From assembly GCA_041394405.1 (NCBI GenBank), contig JAWKIF010000010.1, positions 1-64,000 on the forward strand: a stretch of 64,000 nucleotides of DNA, read 5' to 3'. Numbering within the stretch: position 1 is the first letter of the stretch; each line of letters opens with the position of its first letter. The notes below the pieces were generated by a model. That model was not told the DNA's origin. It was given only the letters and a program-made list of their open reading frames with translations, and did no database searches. Below, piece after piece: positions 53,155 to 63,826 of this stretch. This stretch comes from Microthrix sp041394405 (GTDB lineage: Bacteria > Actinomycetota > Acidimicrobiia > Acidimicrobiales > Microtrichaceae). The position numbers were made by a program, and so were the translations under genes.

Positions 53155-53363
53155 CTGCCACCAAGACCGCACCGACACCCACCCCGAACACGCCGCTGTA
53201 CCCGGCAGGCGGCTATCTCGCGGACGCTGACGGGTTCCTCTACGAACCGACCGGACAAGCTGTCATCATCGACGGCCGCCACGCGTCAATCGAGAGCACC
53301 AACGCCGAGGCACGCGAGTACGCCGAACGCGGATTCGCGCCCTTCACCACCCGCACTGCCTGA
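53151..53363 (+). CDS. small hypothetical protein, putative antitoxin partner
   Basis: The 70-residue product has a Thr/Pro-rich start and one compact region (GGYLADADGFLYEPTGQAVI, then STNAEAREYAERGFAPF). I recognise no HTH or known antitoxin fold. Only the 4-nt overlap with the toxin-like gene suggests its role. Confidence 0.45.
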   Translation: MTATKTAPTPTPNTPLYPAGGYLADADGFLYEPTGQAVIIDGRHASIESTNAEAREYAERGFAPFTTRTA

Positions 53364-53628
53364 ACCGCCACTCGCAAGACCGGGGCGCGTGCAGTCCTGC
53401 AGCCCACTCGCTTCGACTCCGAATCCGACGATCAGCCTCGGCGGCGGACTGGAATCGATCTACTATCGAGCCGACGCGGCGGAGCCATTTCAGGCTCCCG
53501 ATCGGAGTCAGGCTACGAACCGGCGTGTTGGTGCCGAGAAGTCGACTGCCTGTACGTGCCGAGAAGTCATCCGCCCAGTGATCTAGAGGGTTTCAGGCCT
53601 ACGCCGAGATCGGTATCGTCGACGTCTC

Positions 53629-54684
53629 GTGGACCTGCTTCCCTCGCTCGCACGCCTCGTTCTCACCAGGATCGGCTGGGTCTTCGCGACCGGTGATTCC
53701 CGAGACGCTGAGATCATTGCGCTCCGTCACCAGATCCTCGTGTTGCAACGCCAAATCGACCGTCCGAGGTTCAACGAAACCGACCGCACGATCCTTGCCC
53801 TCCTGAGCGGCACCATGGACCGCACGCGGCGGGCGGCGACGTTCCTGATTGTCCGACCGGAGACGGTGCTGCGATGGCACCGCCGACTCGTTGCACGGCA
53901 CTGGACCCAACCGCCCACACCCAAGACGGGACGTCCACCGATCGACCCGGAACTCCGGAGTCTGACCATCCGCCTCGCCAACGACAATCCCGACTGGGGA
54001 TACCGGCGAATCCACGGCGAGCTCGCACGGCTCGGTCACAAACTCGCCGCGTCGACCGTCTGGAAGATCCTCCGCACCGCCGGGATCGACCCGACACGCG
54101 ACCGAACCGGCCCATCATGGACAGAGTTCATCCGCTCCCAGTCGAAAGCCATCCTGGCTACCGACTTCGCTTGTGTCGACACCGCATTCCTACGCAGGTT
54201 TCACGTTCTGTTCGTCATTGAGGTCGGCTCCCGGAAGGTGCACCTTGCGGGGATCACCGCCAACCCAACCAGCTCCTGGACCACCCAAGCCGCCCGAAAC
54301 CTGACGAGCCACCTCGGCGACCATCACAGGTTCCGGTTCTTGATTCGCGATGGTGCCGGACAATTCACCCGATCCTTCGACGCAGTCCTCGCCGCTGGGA
54401 TCACCGCAATCAGAACACCTACGGTCACCTCAAGCCAACGCCTACGCCGAACGATGGGTCCGGACTCTTCGTCGAACTCCTCGACCAACGATCATCTGGA
54501 ACAAATACCAACCGAGCAGCTGCTTCGAGGAATACGTCGAGCACTACAACAGCCATCGCCCTCACCGAGGACTCCGCAACGAGCCAACGACACCGGCGAC
54601 GTCATCCCGATCGGCACAGGCCAACCGATCAAACGTCACACCACCTGCGCCGGACTCATCAGCGAATACCGAACCGCCGCCTGA
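53629..54684 (+). pseudogene. IS3/IS481-like DDE integrase-core transposase, frameshifted
   Basis: The protein has an N-terminal HTH part (AEIIALRHQILVLQRQID, WGYRRIHGELARLGHKLAAS) and an rve integrase core with first Asp (AILATDFACVDTAFL) and second Asp (FLIRDGAGQFT). The catalytic Glu segment (QANAYAERWVRTLR, then CFEEYVEHYNSHRPHRGL) is in another frame between about 54415 and 54590. The C-terminal tail (GTGQPIKRHTTCAGLISEY) returns to the first frame. At least two compensating indels are therefore present. No clean terminal repeats were identified. Confidence 0.8.
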
Positions 54685-54779
54685 ACCACTCCCCGGTCAA
54701 CCAACACCACTGCCGGCGCCAGCCTCAACACGTCCGACAACACAAACCGCCTCACCGAGCCAGGCACAGGCTGCCGGCG

Positions 54780-55910
54780 AAGTGCAGGATGACTTCTCGG
54801 CACCAACAGGGGCTCGGGAATCCCGGAACGGTTCTGCCCAAACAGTGCGGACCGAGGTCGGTGATGTGCGTGTTGAGGTCCCTCGGGACCACGGCAGCTT
54901 CGAACCACAAAGGTCCCGGTCGGCCAGCGCGCTTATCAGGCCTCGACCAGATGGGTGATCTCCTGTCGCGAAAGGGTTGACGACCGGCGATATCGCCGCT
55001 ATCTCCTCGACGTGTACGACCAGTCGGTCGACCGTTCCACGATCCGGATCACCGACGCGATCGTCGAAGATATGGAGGCGTGGCAATCACGCCCCCTGAC
55101 ACGGTCTACCCGGTGCTGCTCGTTGATGGGATCGGATCAAAATCCGTGACGGCACCGTCTCCAACGCACCGTGTATGTGGTGATGGGCATCAACATGGAC
55201 GGCGAACGCGACATCCTCGGGTTGTGGGTCGGCCCGACCGGCGGCGAGTCACCAAATTCTGGCTGGGTGTCCTCACCGAACTCCGCAACAGGGGCGTGGC
55301 CGACGTGCTGGTGTTGTGTTGTGACGGACTGAAAGGACTCCCGGACTCCGCCAGGGCGTCTGGCCACTCGTTGACGTGCAGCTGTGCGTGGTGCATCTCG
55401 TCCGAACAGTCTCCGTTTCGCATCAAGTAACACTGGGGGCAGATCACCCGGCAACTCAAGAGATCTACACCGCCCCGAGCCTGTCCGCCGCTGAGGTCGC
55501 CTTCGAAGCGTTCGCCGGCGAGTGGGAGGACTCTACCCAGCGATGATCAAGTCGTGGCGCGACACCTGGGGAGACTTCATTCAGTCCTCGAGTTCCCCGT
55601 CGAGCTCGCAAAGTCGTGTACTCGACCAACGGCCGATCGAAAGCTTGAACGCCGGTTCCGGAAAGCAGCTGTCCGACGAGGGCATTTCCCGACCGAACAG
55701 TCTGCGGTCAAGGTGCTCTACCTGACAGCGATCGAGCGACGGAAGAACCGGGCCAACCCCACTGGCCGGATCAACGGCTGGAAGTCCATACTGAACACCC
55801 TGTCCATCCACTACAGCGACCGCCTCACAACAGCGGCCAACCAACAAGCCATGACCACCCTGCTTACACACGACGCAACAGTCCCTGGTGGGCCCGGTCC
55901 CCGACCGCCG
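54780..55910 (+). pseudogene. IS256-family (mutator) transposase remnant
   Basis: Segments in changing frames line up with IS256 transposases: TVRTEVGDVRVEVPRDHGSF, GDIAAYLLDVYDQSVDRSTI, VYPVLLVDGI, ERDILGLWVGPTGGES, FWLGVLTELRNRGVADVLVL, CCDGLKGLPD, AMIKSWRDTWGDF and LYLTAIERRKNRANPTGRIN. The N-terminus is missing, apparently cut by the adjacent IS3-like element. Many indels interrupt the frame. It is not translatable as given. Confidence 0.82.
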
Positions 55911-55929
55911 GTCAGTCAGGTGCCGATCC

Positions 55930-58790
55930 GGTAGTGCTGGCCCACTGCTCCGTCATCAACGGATCCGCTGTCACGTCCCGAACCCTGAGCGGGGTCAGCT
56001 GGGCTGTTGGTTGGTGTGGGGTTGCCGTAGTGGGTGAATGCTGCCCAGTTGGCTGGGTCGCCCATGTTTCGTCGGGCACCGGATCGCCTGGGTTGTCGGT
56101 GGAGGTCATCTTGGTCGGCCGCTGGCAGGAGAGCCTGGTCGATCAGGTTCTGATTGCTTCCCGGCAGGCTTTCGCTGGGTCCGATCCGTTGTTGTGGTGG
56201 GTGTAGAACGCCGTTGAACGCATGAGGTTGCGATGTCGTTGCGTATTGGCCAGAGCGCTCCGATGACATGGTTGGCGCCCGCCCGGAGGAAACTGGTCGG
56301 GAACGACAGTGCTTGTTCGCTTCGGGACAGGTCGGGGATCCCGGTCCGCGGACAGTTGATGAGGGCGGGCAACCCTTGAGGTTGTGCGGTCGGGAGTGAC
56401 CGGTTCGCCGAGGGCGATGGCCGAACCGAGCGGGTCAGATGGTTGTAGCGGGCGTGGCAGGAGATGCCGATCGACGCCTCACCGGTGAGGGCGTCGATGG
56501 TGGCCGCGAGGTTCGGGCTGTCCTAAGCGACCGCCGGCGGAGTCGACAGCGCGGGCGGTGGCTCGAGGTTCAACCAGTGTTGGGAACCTGGCTCACCCGA
56601 GGAAAGAACCCCACGGGCGGTCCGTCGCCTGCCGAGGCGGGTGTGGCGTTTGCCCATGCCAGGGTTAGCGCGACGGTGATCGTGGTGGTCTCCGGTGGCG
56701 CCTGACGGTCCGCTGCGCAGCGTACCAGGGGATCAGCGACCCAACCCCGACCGGGATGACCAGGAGCCGGTCAACGGGCGGGAATAGTGAAGTGATCGAG
56801 CTGGCGGTCTTGATGAGATCCGGGTCGGATCGGACCCCGAGCGTGCACGGTGGGCGTTCAACATGTCGATGATCAGTCCGACGAAGCCTTCTCGGGTGAC
56901 GCTGGACTCGGTGACCCGAGTTCGTTCCGGTTTGGGAAACCAGTGCGGTTCCCCACGGGGGATCCACCCAGACTAGGGTCTCAACGGTCGGTGCAGATCT
57001 TTTGTCCGGTGGTGCGACAGCCAGATCGATGGCCGCTCAACACCTCGACCGCTTCGCTGGGTTCTCGACGCCGAGCGTGAAGGAACACCAGGTCAGATGG
57101 TCATACCCTCGACAGCACCTGCGAGATCTCGCAACCCCTCACGGTCCTCAGCAAGACGCTGCCGTTCTTCCTCGAACAACCCAGCGCAGCATCGAGCGCC
57201 TGGGCGGCATCATCGGAGCTGTCGAGACCGACCAGCGCCGACGCGTCCGCTCGATCTTCACAGCCTCCAGCGGTGCCTACGAACGCACCAGGATCGAGCC
57301 CCTTCTCCAGCCACTCCTACTCACCAGTCGCCTGGTACAGGTCGGCGACATGGTTGGCGAGGTTGTTCAGGACGGCGGGGCGGTCGTTGGCGTCGGCGGC
57401 GCGCGACAGCTGCCTGGGTGTGTTCGATGGCTGTGGTCAGGTGTTCACGGTTCCCGGTCGCCTGGTACAGGTCGGCGACATGGCTGGCGAGGTTGTTCAG
57501 GCGGGCGGGGCGGTCGTTGGAGTCGGCTTGGGGTGCGTCGACTGTCTGCCTGGGCGTGTTCGATGGCGTGGTCAGATGTTCACGGTTCCCGGTCGCCTGG
57601 TACAGGGCGGCGACATGGCTGGCGAGGATGTTCGGGTAGCCGGAGCGTGCCGTTGGAGTCGGCGGGGTGCCGACTGCTGCCTGGGCGTGTTCGATGGTGG
57701 TCAGATGTTCACGGTTCCCGATCGCCTGTACAGGGCGGCGAAACGGTTGGCGAGGTTGTTCCGGACGGCGGGGCGGTCGTTGGAGTCGGCGGGGTCGCGC
57801 GACATGCTGCCTGGGCGTGTTCGATGGCGGTGGTCAGATGTTCACGGTTCCGGTCGCCTGGTACAGGTCGGCGTAACGGTTGGCGAGGTTGCTCCAGGTA
57901 GCCGGGGCGGTCGTTGGCGTCGGCGGTCGCGTCGACTGCTGTACCCTGGGCGTAGTTCGACCGCGTGGTCAGATGTTCACGGTTCCGGTCGCCTGGTACA
58001 AAGGTCGTGCGAAACTCGGCTGGCGAGGTTGCTCAGGTCCAGCCGGGGGCGGTCGTTGGAGTCGGCGGGGTCGCATCGACAGCGGTCTGGGCGTGTTCGA
58101 CCCGGTCAGGATGTTCACGGTTCCCGGTCGCCTGGTACAGGTCGGCGACATGGGCGCGAGGTTGTTCAGGTATGTCCCCGGTAGGCGGATCGTCTGATCT
58201 CGGCCAGTGGTGGTGGTCTACAGCGGTCTGGGCGAAGTTGATGGCAGTGGTCGATGCGGCGGGTCGTTGGTATAGCGGGAGAGTCGCCACAGCGACAGCC
58301 AACATGAACAGTTGGGCTTTGACCGATGGTGGGCCATACCGACCTTGGCGATCGTGTCCGGAACCGATCAGCGTGAGAAACGACGATGCAAGCTCCCGGT
58401 CACGTTGGCCCACCAACAAGCGCGCCCGCCATGGGAACGAGTTGCGACCAGTGCGGCGCTTCGGGTCCTCGCTGCCACACAACAGCACAGCGTGCTGATA
58501 ACACGTTGCTCTTGCCTCGTCGGAGTCGACTGCTCGGTGGGCTGCGTTGACCAGCGCCGTCGGACACACCGGCATCACGCAACGCCGGGTGGCTATCGCG
58601 AACTGGGGGCCTCGTCCACGAATCGGTGCCGAGGAACTCCCCGTCAGCCCATCGATCTCGTCGGGGACGTGAGTGGTTCGCTCATCGGCACTCCTCGGCA
58701 GGTTCAACCGAATCGTCCCGTGCCCGGGTCGGGCCACCATCCGACCGCGACGGTCAGATGATCTCGATCGTGTCGTCGGTTTCCACAAGT
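55930..58790 (-). pseudogene. TPR-CHAT protease-like gene, copy A (many frameshifts)
   Basis: On the minus strand an N-terminal region (LNLPRSADERTTHVPDEIDG) is followed by tandem 45-residue TPR-like repeats (57318-58160) and a C-terminal CHAT domain. In copy A the CHAT pieces are SCHARYNHL (His), a diverged Cys region, then DLSRSEQALSFPTSFLRAGA and NHVIGALWPIRNDIATS, and the tail PVPDETWATQ. CHAT domains are caspase-like Cys proteases, often fused to TPRs, and some act in defence or programmed cell death. Frames change every few hundred bases, so the gene is either decayed or mis-assembled. The better-preserved copy B follows. Confidence 0.7.
57318..58160 (-). repeat. TPR-coding tandem repeats, copy A (about 135 bp period)
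   Basis: About six to seven units recur at about 125-145 bp intervals, marked on the plus strand by GATGTTCACGGTTCCCGGTC and TGGCGAGGTTGTTCAG. Minus-strand translation of a unit gives ATGNREHLTTAIEHAQAAV and NDRPARLNNLANHVADLYQ, a TPR-like helical pair of 45 residues. Individual units differ by 1-6 base indels that break the frame. Confidence 0.8.
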
Positions 58791-59580
58791 GGCGTCGACC
58801 ACCGTTCGTCCTGTTGTGGTTTCGATCGACCAGCCGGGGTTGGCGCGAGCGGGGGTGAGCGCACGTCGCACGACCCCCCATCGCGACCGCCCCGACGCTG
58901 AACACCCGACCGGCTCGAGCCTGTCTTAGCGCACGGACCGCCCTGCGCCCGCTGCTGGTCTCGGTCGGTCATTGATGCCGGTGGGGTGGGTGCGGAGCGA
59001 CCTCCCGAAGCGGAGTGCAACAACACCACAGCGGTCGAGCGCCAACCCCATACACCAGAACACCTGCACCGACCAGCACCCGTGACGTTGAGAACCTCGA
59101 CGCCATGGCGCACCACCAACCGCCGATCGGTGACCAACCGAACAGCACCTTGGTCGCATCCGCCCACCGGCCAGCAACAGCAACGACATCGTTCGTCGAA
59201 GTCGACCAGGTCGGCGCTGTTCGCGATGCGACGTCGACCGCACCCACCCACTGCACCCCAGTGATGCGGTCGGGTCGGTGATCTGAGATCAGCCCCACCC
59301 CGCCCGCACAACCCACCCCAGTCATGGTTCGTCCCGATAGAGGTGGTTCCATCCACAACCCGCCGACGTGTCCCCAGGCGAGTCATGGTCGTGCTCAGGC
59401 GCACCACCGAACCTGATCGGCCCGCCCACCTCAACGCCGGAGGCAATCCAACCCGTGGCCCTTCACACCAGGTGTCGGAGCGAGAACCTTCTCGTCGCTC
59501 AGCCTGAAGTCCGTAGGTGTGCACAGCGGGGGCATTTCCCGTTGGCGGTGATCCGACGACCCACGATCCACGACCACCGA
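58790..59580. other. unexplained sequence present only in duplication unit A
   Basis: About 800 bp separate the CHAT gene start of copy A from the flank shared with unit B. Minus-strand frames give Cys/Trp/Gly-rich, T-rich-codon text with no family I recognise. Short segments such as TDRRLVVRHGVEVLNVTGAG look protein-like. It may be a decayed insertion. No terminal repeats are evident. Confidence 0.4.
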
Positions 59581-59756
59581 ACTAATGAACGCCTTGCCCC
59601 ATCGTTGGTTGTCGTCGTCTGCGAAATTGGTGGCCCACTGCACTATTGCCGGATCCTGTCATGATTGGCCGCCACGTCGAGCCACCGAAACTCTAGCCCG
59701 AACCCCAATCGCCCCCACCACTGAAGCCGGTCACCTGAGAGGCCCGAACCCTGAGC

Positions 59757-62700
59757 GGGGGTCAGCTTTCGGCTGTTGGTTGGGTGTGGGCGTTGCGCGT
59801 AGTGGTGAATGCTGCCCAGTTGGCTCGGGTCGGCCCATGTTTCGTCGGGCACCGGATCGCCCATGGGTTGTCGGTGGAGGTCATCTTGGTCGGCCGACTG
59901 GCGGGGAGAGCCTGGTCGATCAGGTTCTGGAGCTTCCGGCAGGCTTTCGCTGGGTCCGATCCGTTGTTGTGGTGGGTGGTAGAACGCCGTGTTGACGGTT
60001 GCGATGTCGTGGCGGTGGCCAGAGCGTCCGATGACATGGTTGGCGCCGCCCGAGGAACGACAGTGCTTGTTCGCTTCGGGACAGGTCGGGGATCCACGGT
60101 TCGCACGCGGACAGGTTGATGAGGCGGGCAACCCTTGAGGTTGTGCAGGTGCGGAGGGTGACCGGTTCGCCGAGGGCGATGGCCGAACCGAGCGGGTCGA
60201 GATGGTTGTAGCGGGCGTGGCAGGAGAAATGCCCGATCGACGCCTCACCGGTGAGGGCGTCGATGGTGGCCGCGAGGTTCGGGCTGTCATAGCTTCGACC
60301 GCCGGCGAGGTCGACGACGCAGAGGTAAGGCTCGAGGTTCAACCAGTGTTGGGAACCTGGCTCACCCGAGGAAAGAACCCCACGGGCGGTCCGTCGCCTG
60401 CCGAGGCTGGTGCGGCGTCGGCCCATGCCAGGCTGGCGCGACGGTGATCGTGGTGGTCTCCACGAGCGGCGCCTGACGGTCCGCTGCACGTACTCAGGGA
60501 TCAGGACCTAACCCCTGACCGAGAGGACCAGAGCCGGTCACCGGGCGGAATAGTGAAGTGATCGAGCTGGCGGTCTGATGAGATCCAACGGGCTCGATCG
60601 GACCCCGAGCAGTGCACGGTGGGCGTCTCCAGCATGTCGAGGATCAGTCCCGACAAGCCTTCTCAGGTGACGCTGGACTCGGTGACCGCGAGTTCGTTCC
60701 CGGTTGCGGGAAACCGTGCGGTTCCCCACTGGGGGGATCACCCGGACGTCCGGGTCTCAACGGTCGGTGGATCTTTGTCCGGTGCGTGCGTAGACATCGA
60801 GGGTCAATGGCCGCTCCAACACCTCGACCGCTTCGCTGGGTTCTCGACGCCGAGCGTGAAGGAACGCCAGGTCGCTGGTCATACCGGCAGCACCTGCGAG
60901 ATCTCGCACCTCACGGTCCTCACCAAGACGCTGCCGTTCTTCCTCGAACAAACCCAGCGCAGCATCGAGCGCCTGGGCGGCATCATCGGAGCGTCGAGAC
61001 CGACCATGGCGGCCAGACGCGTCCGCTCGATCTTCACAGCCTCCAGCGGTGCCGACGAACGCACCAGGATCGATAGCTCCTTCTCCAACCACTCCTCCTC
61101 ACCAGTCGCCTGGTACAGGTCGGCGAAACGGAGGGCGAGGTTGTTCAGGCGGCTGGGGCGGTCGTTGAGTCGGCGGTCGCGCGACAGCTGCCTGGGTGTG
61201 TTCGATGGCTGTGGTCAGGTGTTCACGGTTCCCGGTCGCCTGGACAGGTCGGCGAAACGGAGGGGAGGTTGTCTCAGGCGGGCGGGGCGGTCGTTGGAGT
61301 CGGCGAGTGCGCGACAGCTGCCTGGGCGTGTTCGATGGCTGTGGTCAGATGTTCACGGTTCCCGGTCGCCTGGTACAGGCGGCGACATGGTTCGAGGTTG
61401 TTCAGTGGGGGGCGGTCGCTGGAGTCGGCGGGTCGCCCGACTGCTGCCTGGGCGTGCCTTACGGTGGTGGTCAGATGTTCACGGTTCCCGGTCGCCTGGT
61501 ACAGGGCGGCGTAACGTGGTGAGGTTGTTCAGATGGGCGGGCGGTCGTTGGCGTCGGCGGGTCGCGCCGACTGCTGCCTGGGCGTGTTCGATGGCGGTGG
61601 TCAGATGTTCACGGTTCCCGGTCGCCTGGTACAGGTCGGCGTAACGGTTGGCGAGGTTGTTCAGGCGGGCGGGGCGGTCGTTGGAGTCGGCGGGGTCGCG
61701 TCGACTGCTGCTGGGTGTTCGATGGCGGTGGTCAGATGTTCGGTTCCCGGTCGCCGGTACAGGTCGCGACGCGGTTGAGGTTGCTCAGGTAGCCGGGGCG
61801 GTCGTTGGAGTCGGCAGGTCGCGATCGACAGCTGCCTGGCGTGTCCGACCGCGGTGGTCAGATGTTCACGGTTCCGTCGCCTGGTACAGGTCGGCGACAC
61901 GGTTGGCGAGTTGTTCAGCCGGCGGTCGTTGAGTCGGCGAGTGCGTCGACGGCCTGGGCGTGTTCGATGGCGGTGGTCAGATGTTCACGGTCCCGGTCGC
62001 CTGGTAGGTCGGCGACATGGTTGGCGAGGTTGTTCAGGTGGCCGGGGCGGTCGTTGGAGTCGGCGGGGGTCGCGCGACAGCTGCCTGGGCGCGATCCGAT
62101 GGCGGTGGTCGATGTTCACGGTTCCCGAGTCGCCTGGTACAGGGCGGCGAAACGGAGGGCGAGTTGTTCAGGTGGCCGGGGCGGTCGTTGGAGTCGGCGG
62201 TCGCGCCGACAGCTGCCTGGGCGTGTTCGATGGCGGTGGTCAGATGTTCACGGTTCCCGGTCGCTGAACAGGTCGGCCACATGGTTGGCGAGGTTGTTCA
62301 GGACGGTGGGCGGTCGATGGAGTCGGCGGGGTCGCGCGACTGCCGCCTGGGCGTTCGATGGCGGTGGTCAGATGTTCACGGTTCCCGGTCGCCTGGTGGG
62401 CGGCGAAACGAGCAGGTTGCTCAGGCGGCCGGGGCGGTCGTTGGAGTCGGCGGGGTGCGCGACTGCTGTCTGGGCGTGTTCGATGGCGGTGGTCAGATGT
62501 TCACGGTTCCCGGTCGCCTGGTACAGGGCGGCGACATGGTTGGCGAGGTTGTTCAGGTAGCGGTCGGTCGTTGGAGTCGGCGGAGTACGTCGACTGCTGC
62601 CTGAGCGAAGTTGATGGCAGTGGTCAGGTGTTAGCGGGTCGTTGGTATAGCGGGAGAGGTTCACAGCGACAGCCAACAGGTCGAACAGTTGGGCTTTGAT

Positions 62701-63156
62701 CCGATGGTGAGCCGTACCGACCTTGGCGATCGTGTCCGCAGAACCGATCAGCGTGAGAAACGACGATGCATGTCCCGGTCCGTTGGCGGCCCACCAACAA
62801 GCCGCCATGGGAACGAGTTGGGCGACCAGTCGCGCAAGGGGTCTCGCTGCCACACAACAGCACAGCGTGCTGATACAGGTCGTTCGCTCTTGCTCCTCGG
62901 TTTCAACCGCGGTGTTGGGCTGCGTTGACCAGCATCGCCACCACCGGCATCACGCAACGCCGGTGGCTATCTCGAACTGGCGGCCCGTGCCACGAATCGG
63001 TGCCGAGGAACTCCCGATCAGCTCAACGATCTCGTCGGGGGACGGTTCGGGTGTTCGCTCATGGGCACTCCTCGGCAGGTTCAGCAGATCGACCCGGCCC
63101 GGGTCGGGGAAACCTCCGACCGCGACGGTCGTGAAATGATCCTCGACCATCGAAAC
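59757..63156 (-). pseudogene. TPR-CHAT protease-like gene, copy B (frameshifted)
   Basis: On the minus strand the likely start is near 63156 (MVEDHFTTVAVGGFPDPGRV), then DEIVELIGSSSAPIRG. TPR-like repeats follow (61090-62560), then a linker and the CHAT domain. One uninterrupted stretch (60489-59920) carries both dyad residues: GHFSCHARYNHLDPLGSAIA with the His and LINLSACEPWIPDLSRSEQ with the Cys. The tail (NTAFYHPPQQRIGPSESL, GDPVPDETWADPSQLGSIHH) lies in other frames. An intact gene would encode about 1,100 residues. The dyad survives, so some version of this gene may be functional. Confidence 0.72.
61090..62560 (-). repeat. TPR-coding tandem repeats, copy B (about 135 bp period)
   Basis: About eleven units contain the same landmarks as copy A (TTCACGGTTCCCGGTCGCCT and GGCGAGGTTGTTCAG). 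Copy B has roughly four more units than copy A, which indicates repeat-number change after or during duplication. Confidence 0.8.
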
Positions 63157-63257
63157 GATGAACGCCTTGCCCAACGTTGGTTGTCGTCGTCTGCGACTCG
63201 TTGCCGCTACTTGCCGGATCTGTCCGTTGGCCGCCGCGTCGAGCCCGCACCGAAACC

Positions 63258-63527
63258 CTAGTCCGAACCCCAATCGCCCACGGACCACTGAACGTGAACC
63301 ACCCTGCGTAGGTGGGAGGCCCAGGCGGCATGGCCAGCGTGGGAGAACTGCCGGGCGAAGCCGGACAACACCGCAGCTTTCGACCTGGAACGATCGTCCG
63401 GGCCGTGGGAGATCCCCACGCAGCAAACGGCCGGGAACGCCTCGATGACCTCGTCTGCCAGCTGCGCCAGCACCCCTCCGACCAGGCTCGCAGCAGTTTG
63501 AGGCTCACCGGAACGTCCGCGGCCCAC
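63258..63527 (-). CDS. small hypothetical protein upstream of TPR-CHAT copy B
   Basis: The 89-codon frame reads protein-like (TAASLVGGVLAQLADEVIEA, VLSGFARQFSHAGHAAWASH), but I recognise no family. It could be a fragment of a larger gene. It is upstream of the CHAT gene on the same strand, so a partner role is possible but unsupported. Confidence 0.3.
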   Translation of the reverse strand: MGRGRSGEPQTAASLVGGVLAQLADEVIEAFPAVCCVGISHGPDDRSRSKAAVLSGFARQFSHAGHAAWASHLRRVVHVQWSVGDWGSD

Positions 63528-63724
63528 CAGGTCGACCCTGATACCACCGGGGGTGTCCCTGGGTTGTGGGCGGCTCAGCCCGGCGCAGCTGGGCCGTCCA
63601 TCGACCTGCGGGCACCCTCACGCTCATCGAGTCCCGCGTACACGCGCAGTTCCCAGCTTCCCGGCGACCTCTGACGCATCGAACCTGCCATACCCGTCGA
63701 AACTAACGGAATCTCCGACGAATC

Positions 63725-63744
63725 ATGGGCAATTTCATGGGCAA
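63725..63744. repeat. 12-bp iterated motif near the intact tRNA-Ser
   Basis: ATGGGCAATTTC is followed by ATGGGCAA, about 80 bp from the 3' end of tRNA-Ser. Unlike copies a-d, it lies on the CCA side, as expected if it belongs to the far end of the last integrated element. Confidence 0.65.
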
Positions 63745-63826
63745 CGGCTGCTGAGAGGCGTCGGAGTCACCGCTGAGCGCACTGGCCGAAAACCGGCTAC
63801 ATCCCAGTCGCCCCTAGAGGTGTAGG

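Larger units (their letters stand above)
55977..59746. repeat. tandem duplication unit A
   Basis: The unit begins at CCGAACCCTGAGCGGGGTCA (55977-55997) and ends before the same landmark recurs at 59747. It contains TPR-CHAT copy A plus its upstream flank. It carries about 800 bp (58790-59580) that are absent from unit B. Confidence 0.7.
59747..63290. repeat. tandem duplication unit B
   Basis: This is the second copy of the region starting CCGAACCCTGAGCGGGGGTC. It covers the CHAT domain, the TPR array, the N-terminal region and about 120 bp of upstream flank (AACGCCTTGCCCAACGTTGG). It is in the same orientation as unit A. The two differ by scattered substitutions, many 1-bp indels and the unit-A-specific 800 bp. 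Confidence 0.7.

Noticed and set aside
53629..54684. The IS3-like gene considered as the island integrase
   Set aside because: It has an rve/DDE core with a YRRIHGEL-type HTH region, not the Arg-His-Arg-Tyr catalytic set of a tyrosine integrase. It therefore cannot explain the tRNA-directed insertions.
57318..58160. Possible CRISPR array because of regular repeats
   Set aside because: The units are contiguous, about 135 bp long and encode a TPR-like helix pair on the minus strand. There are no unique spacers and no cas genes.
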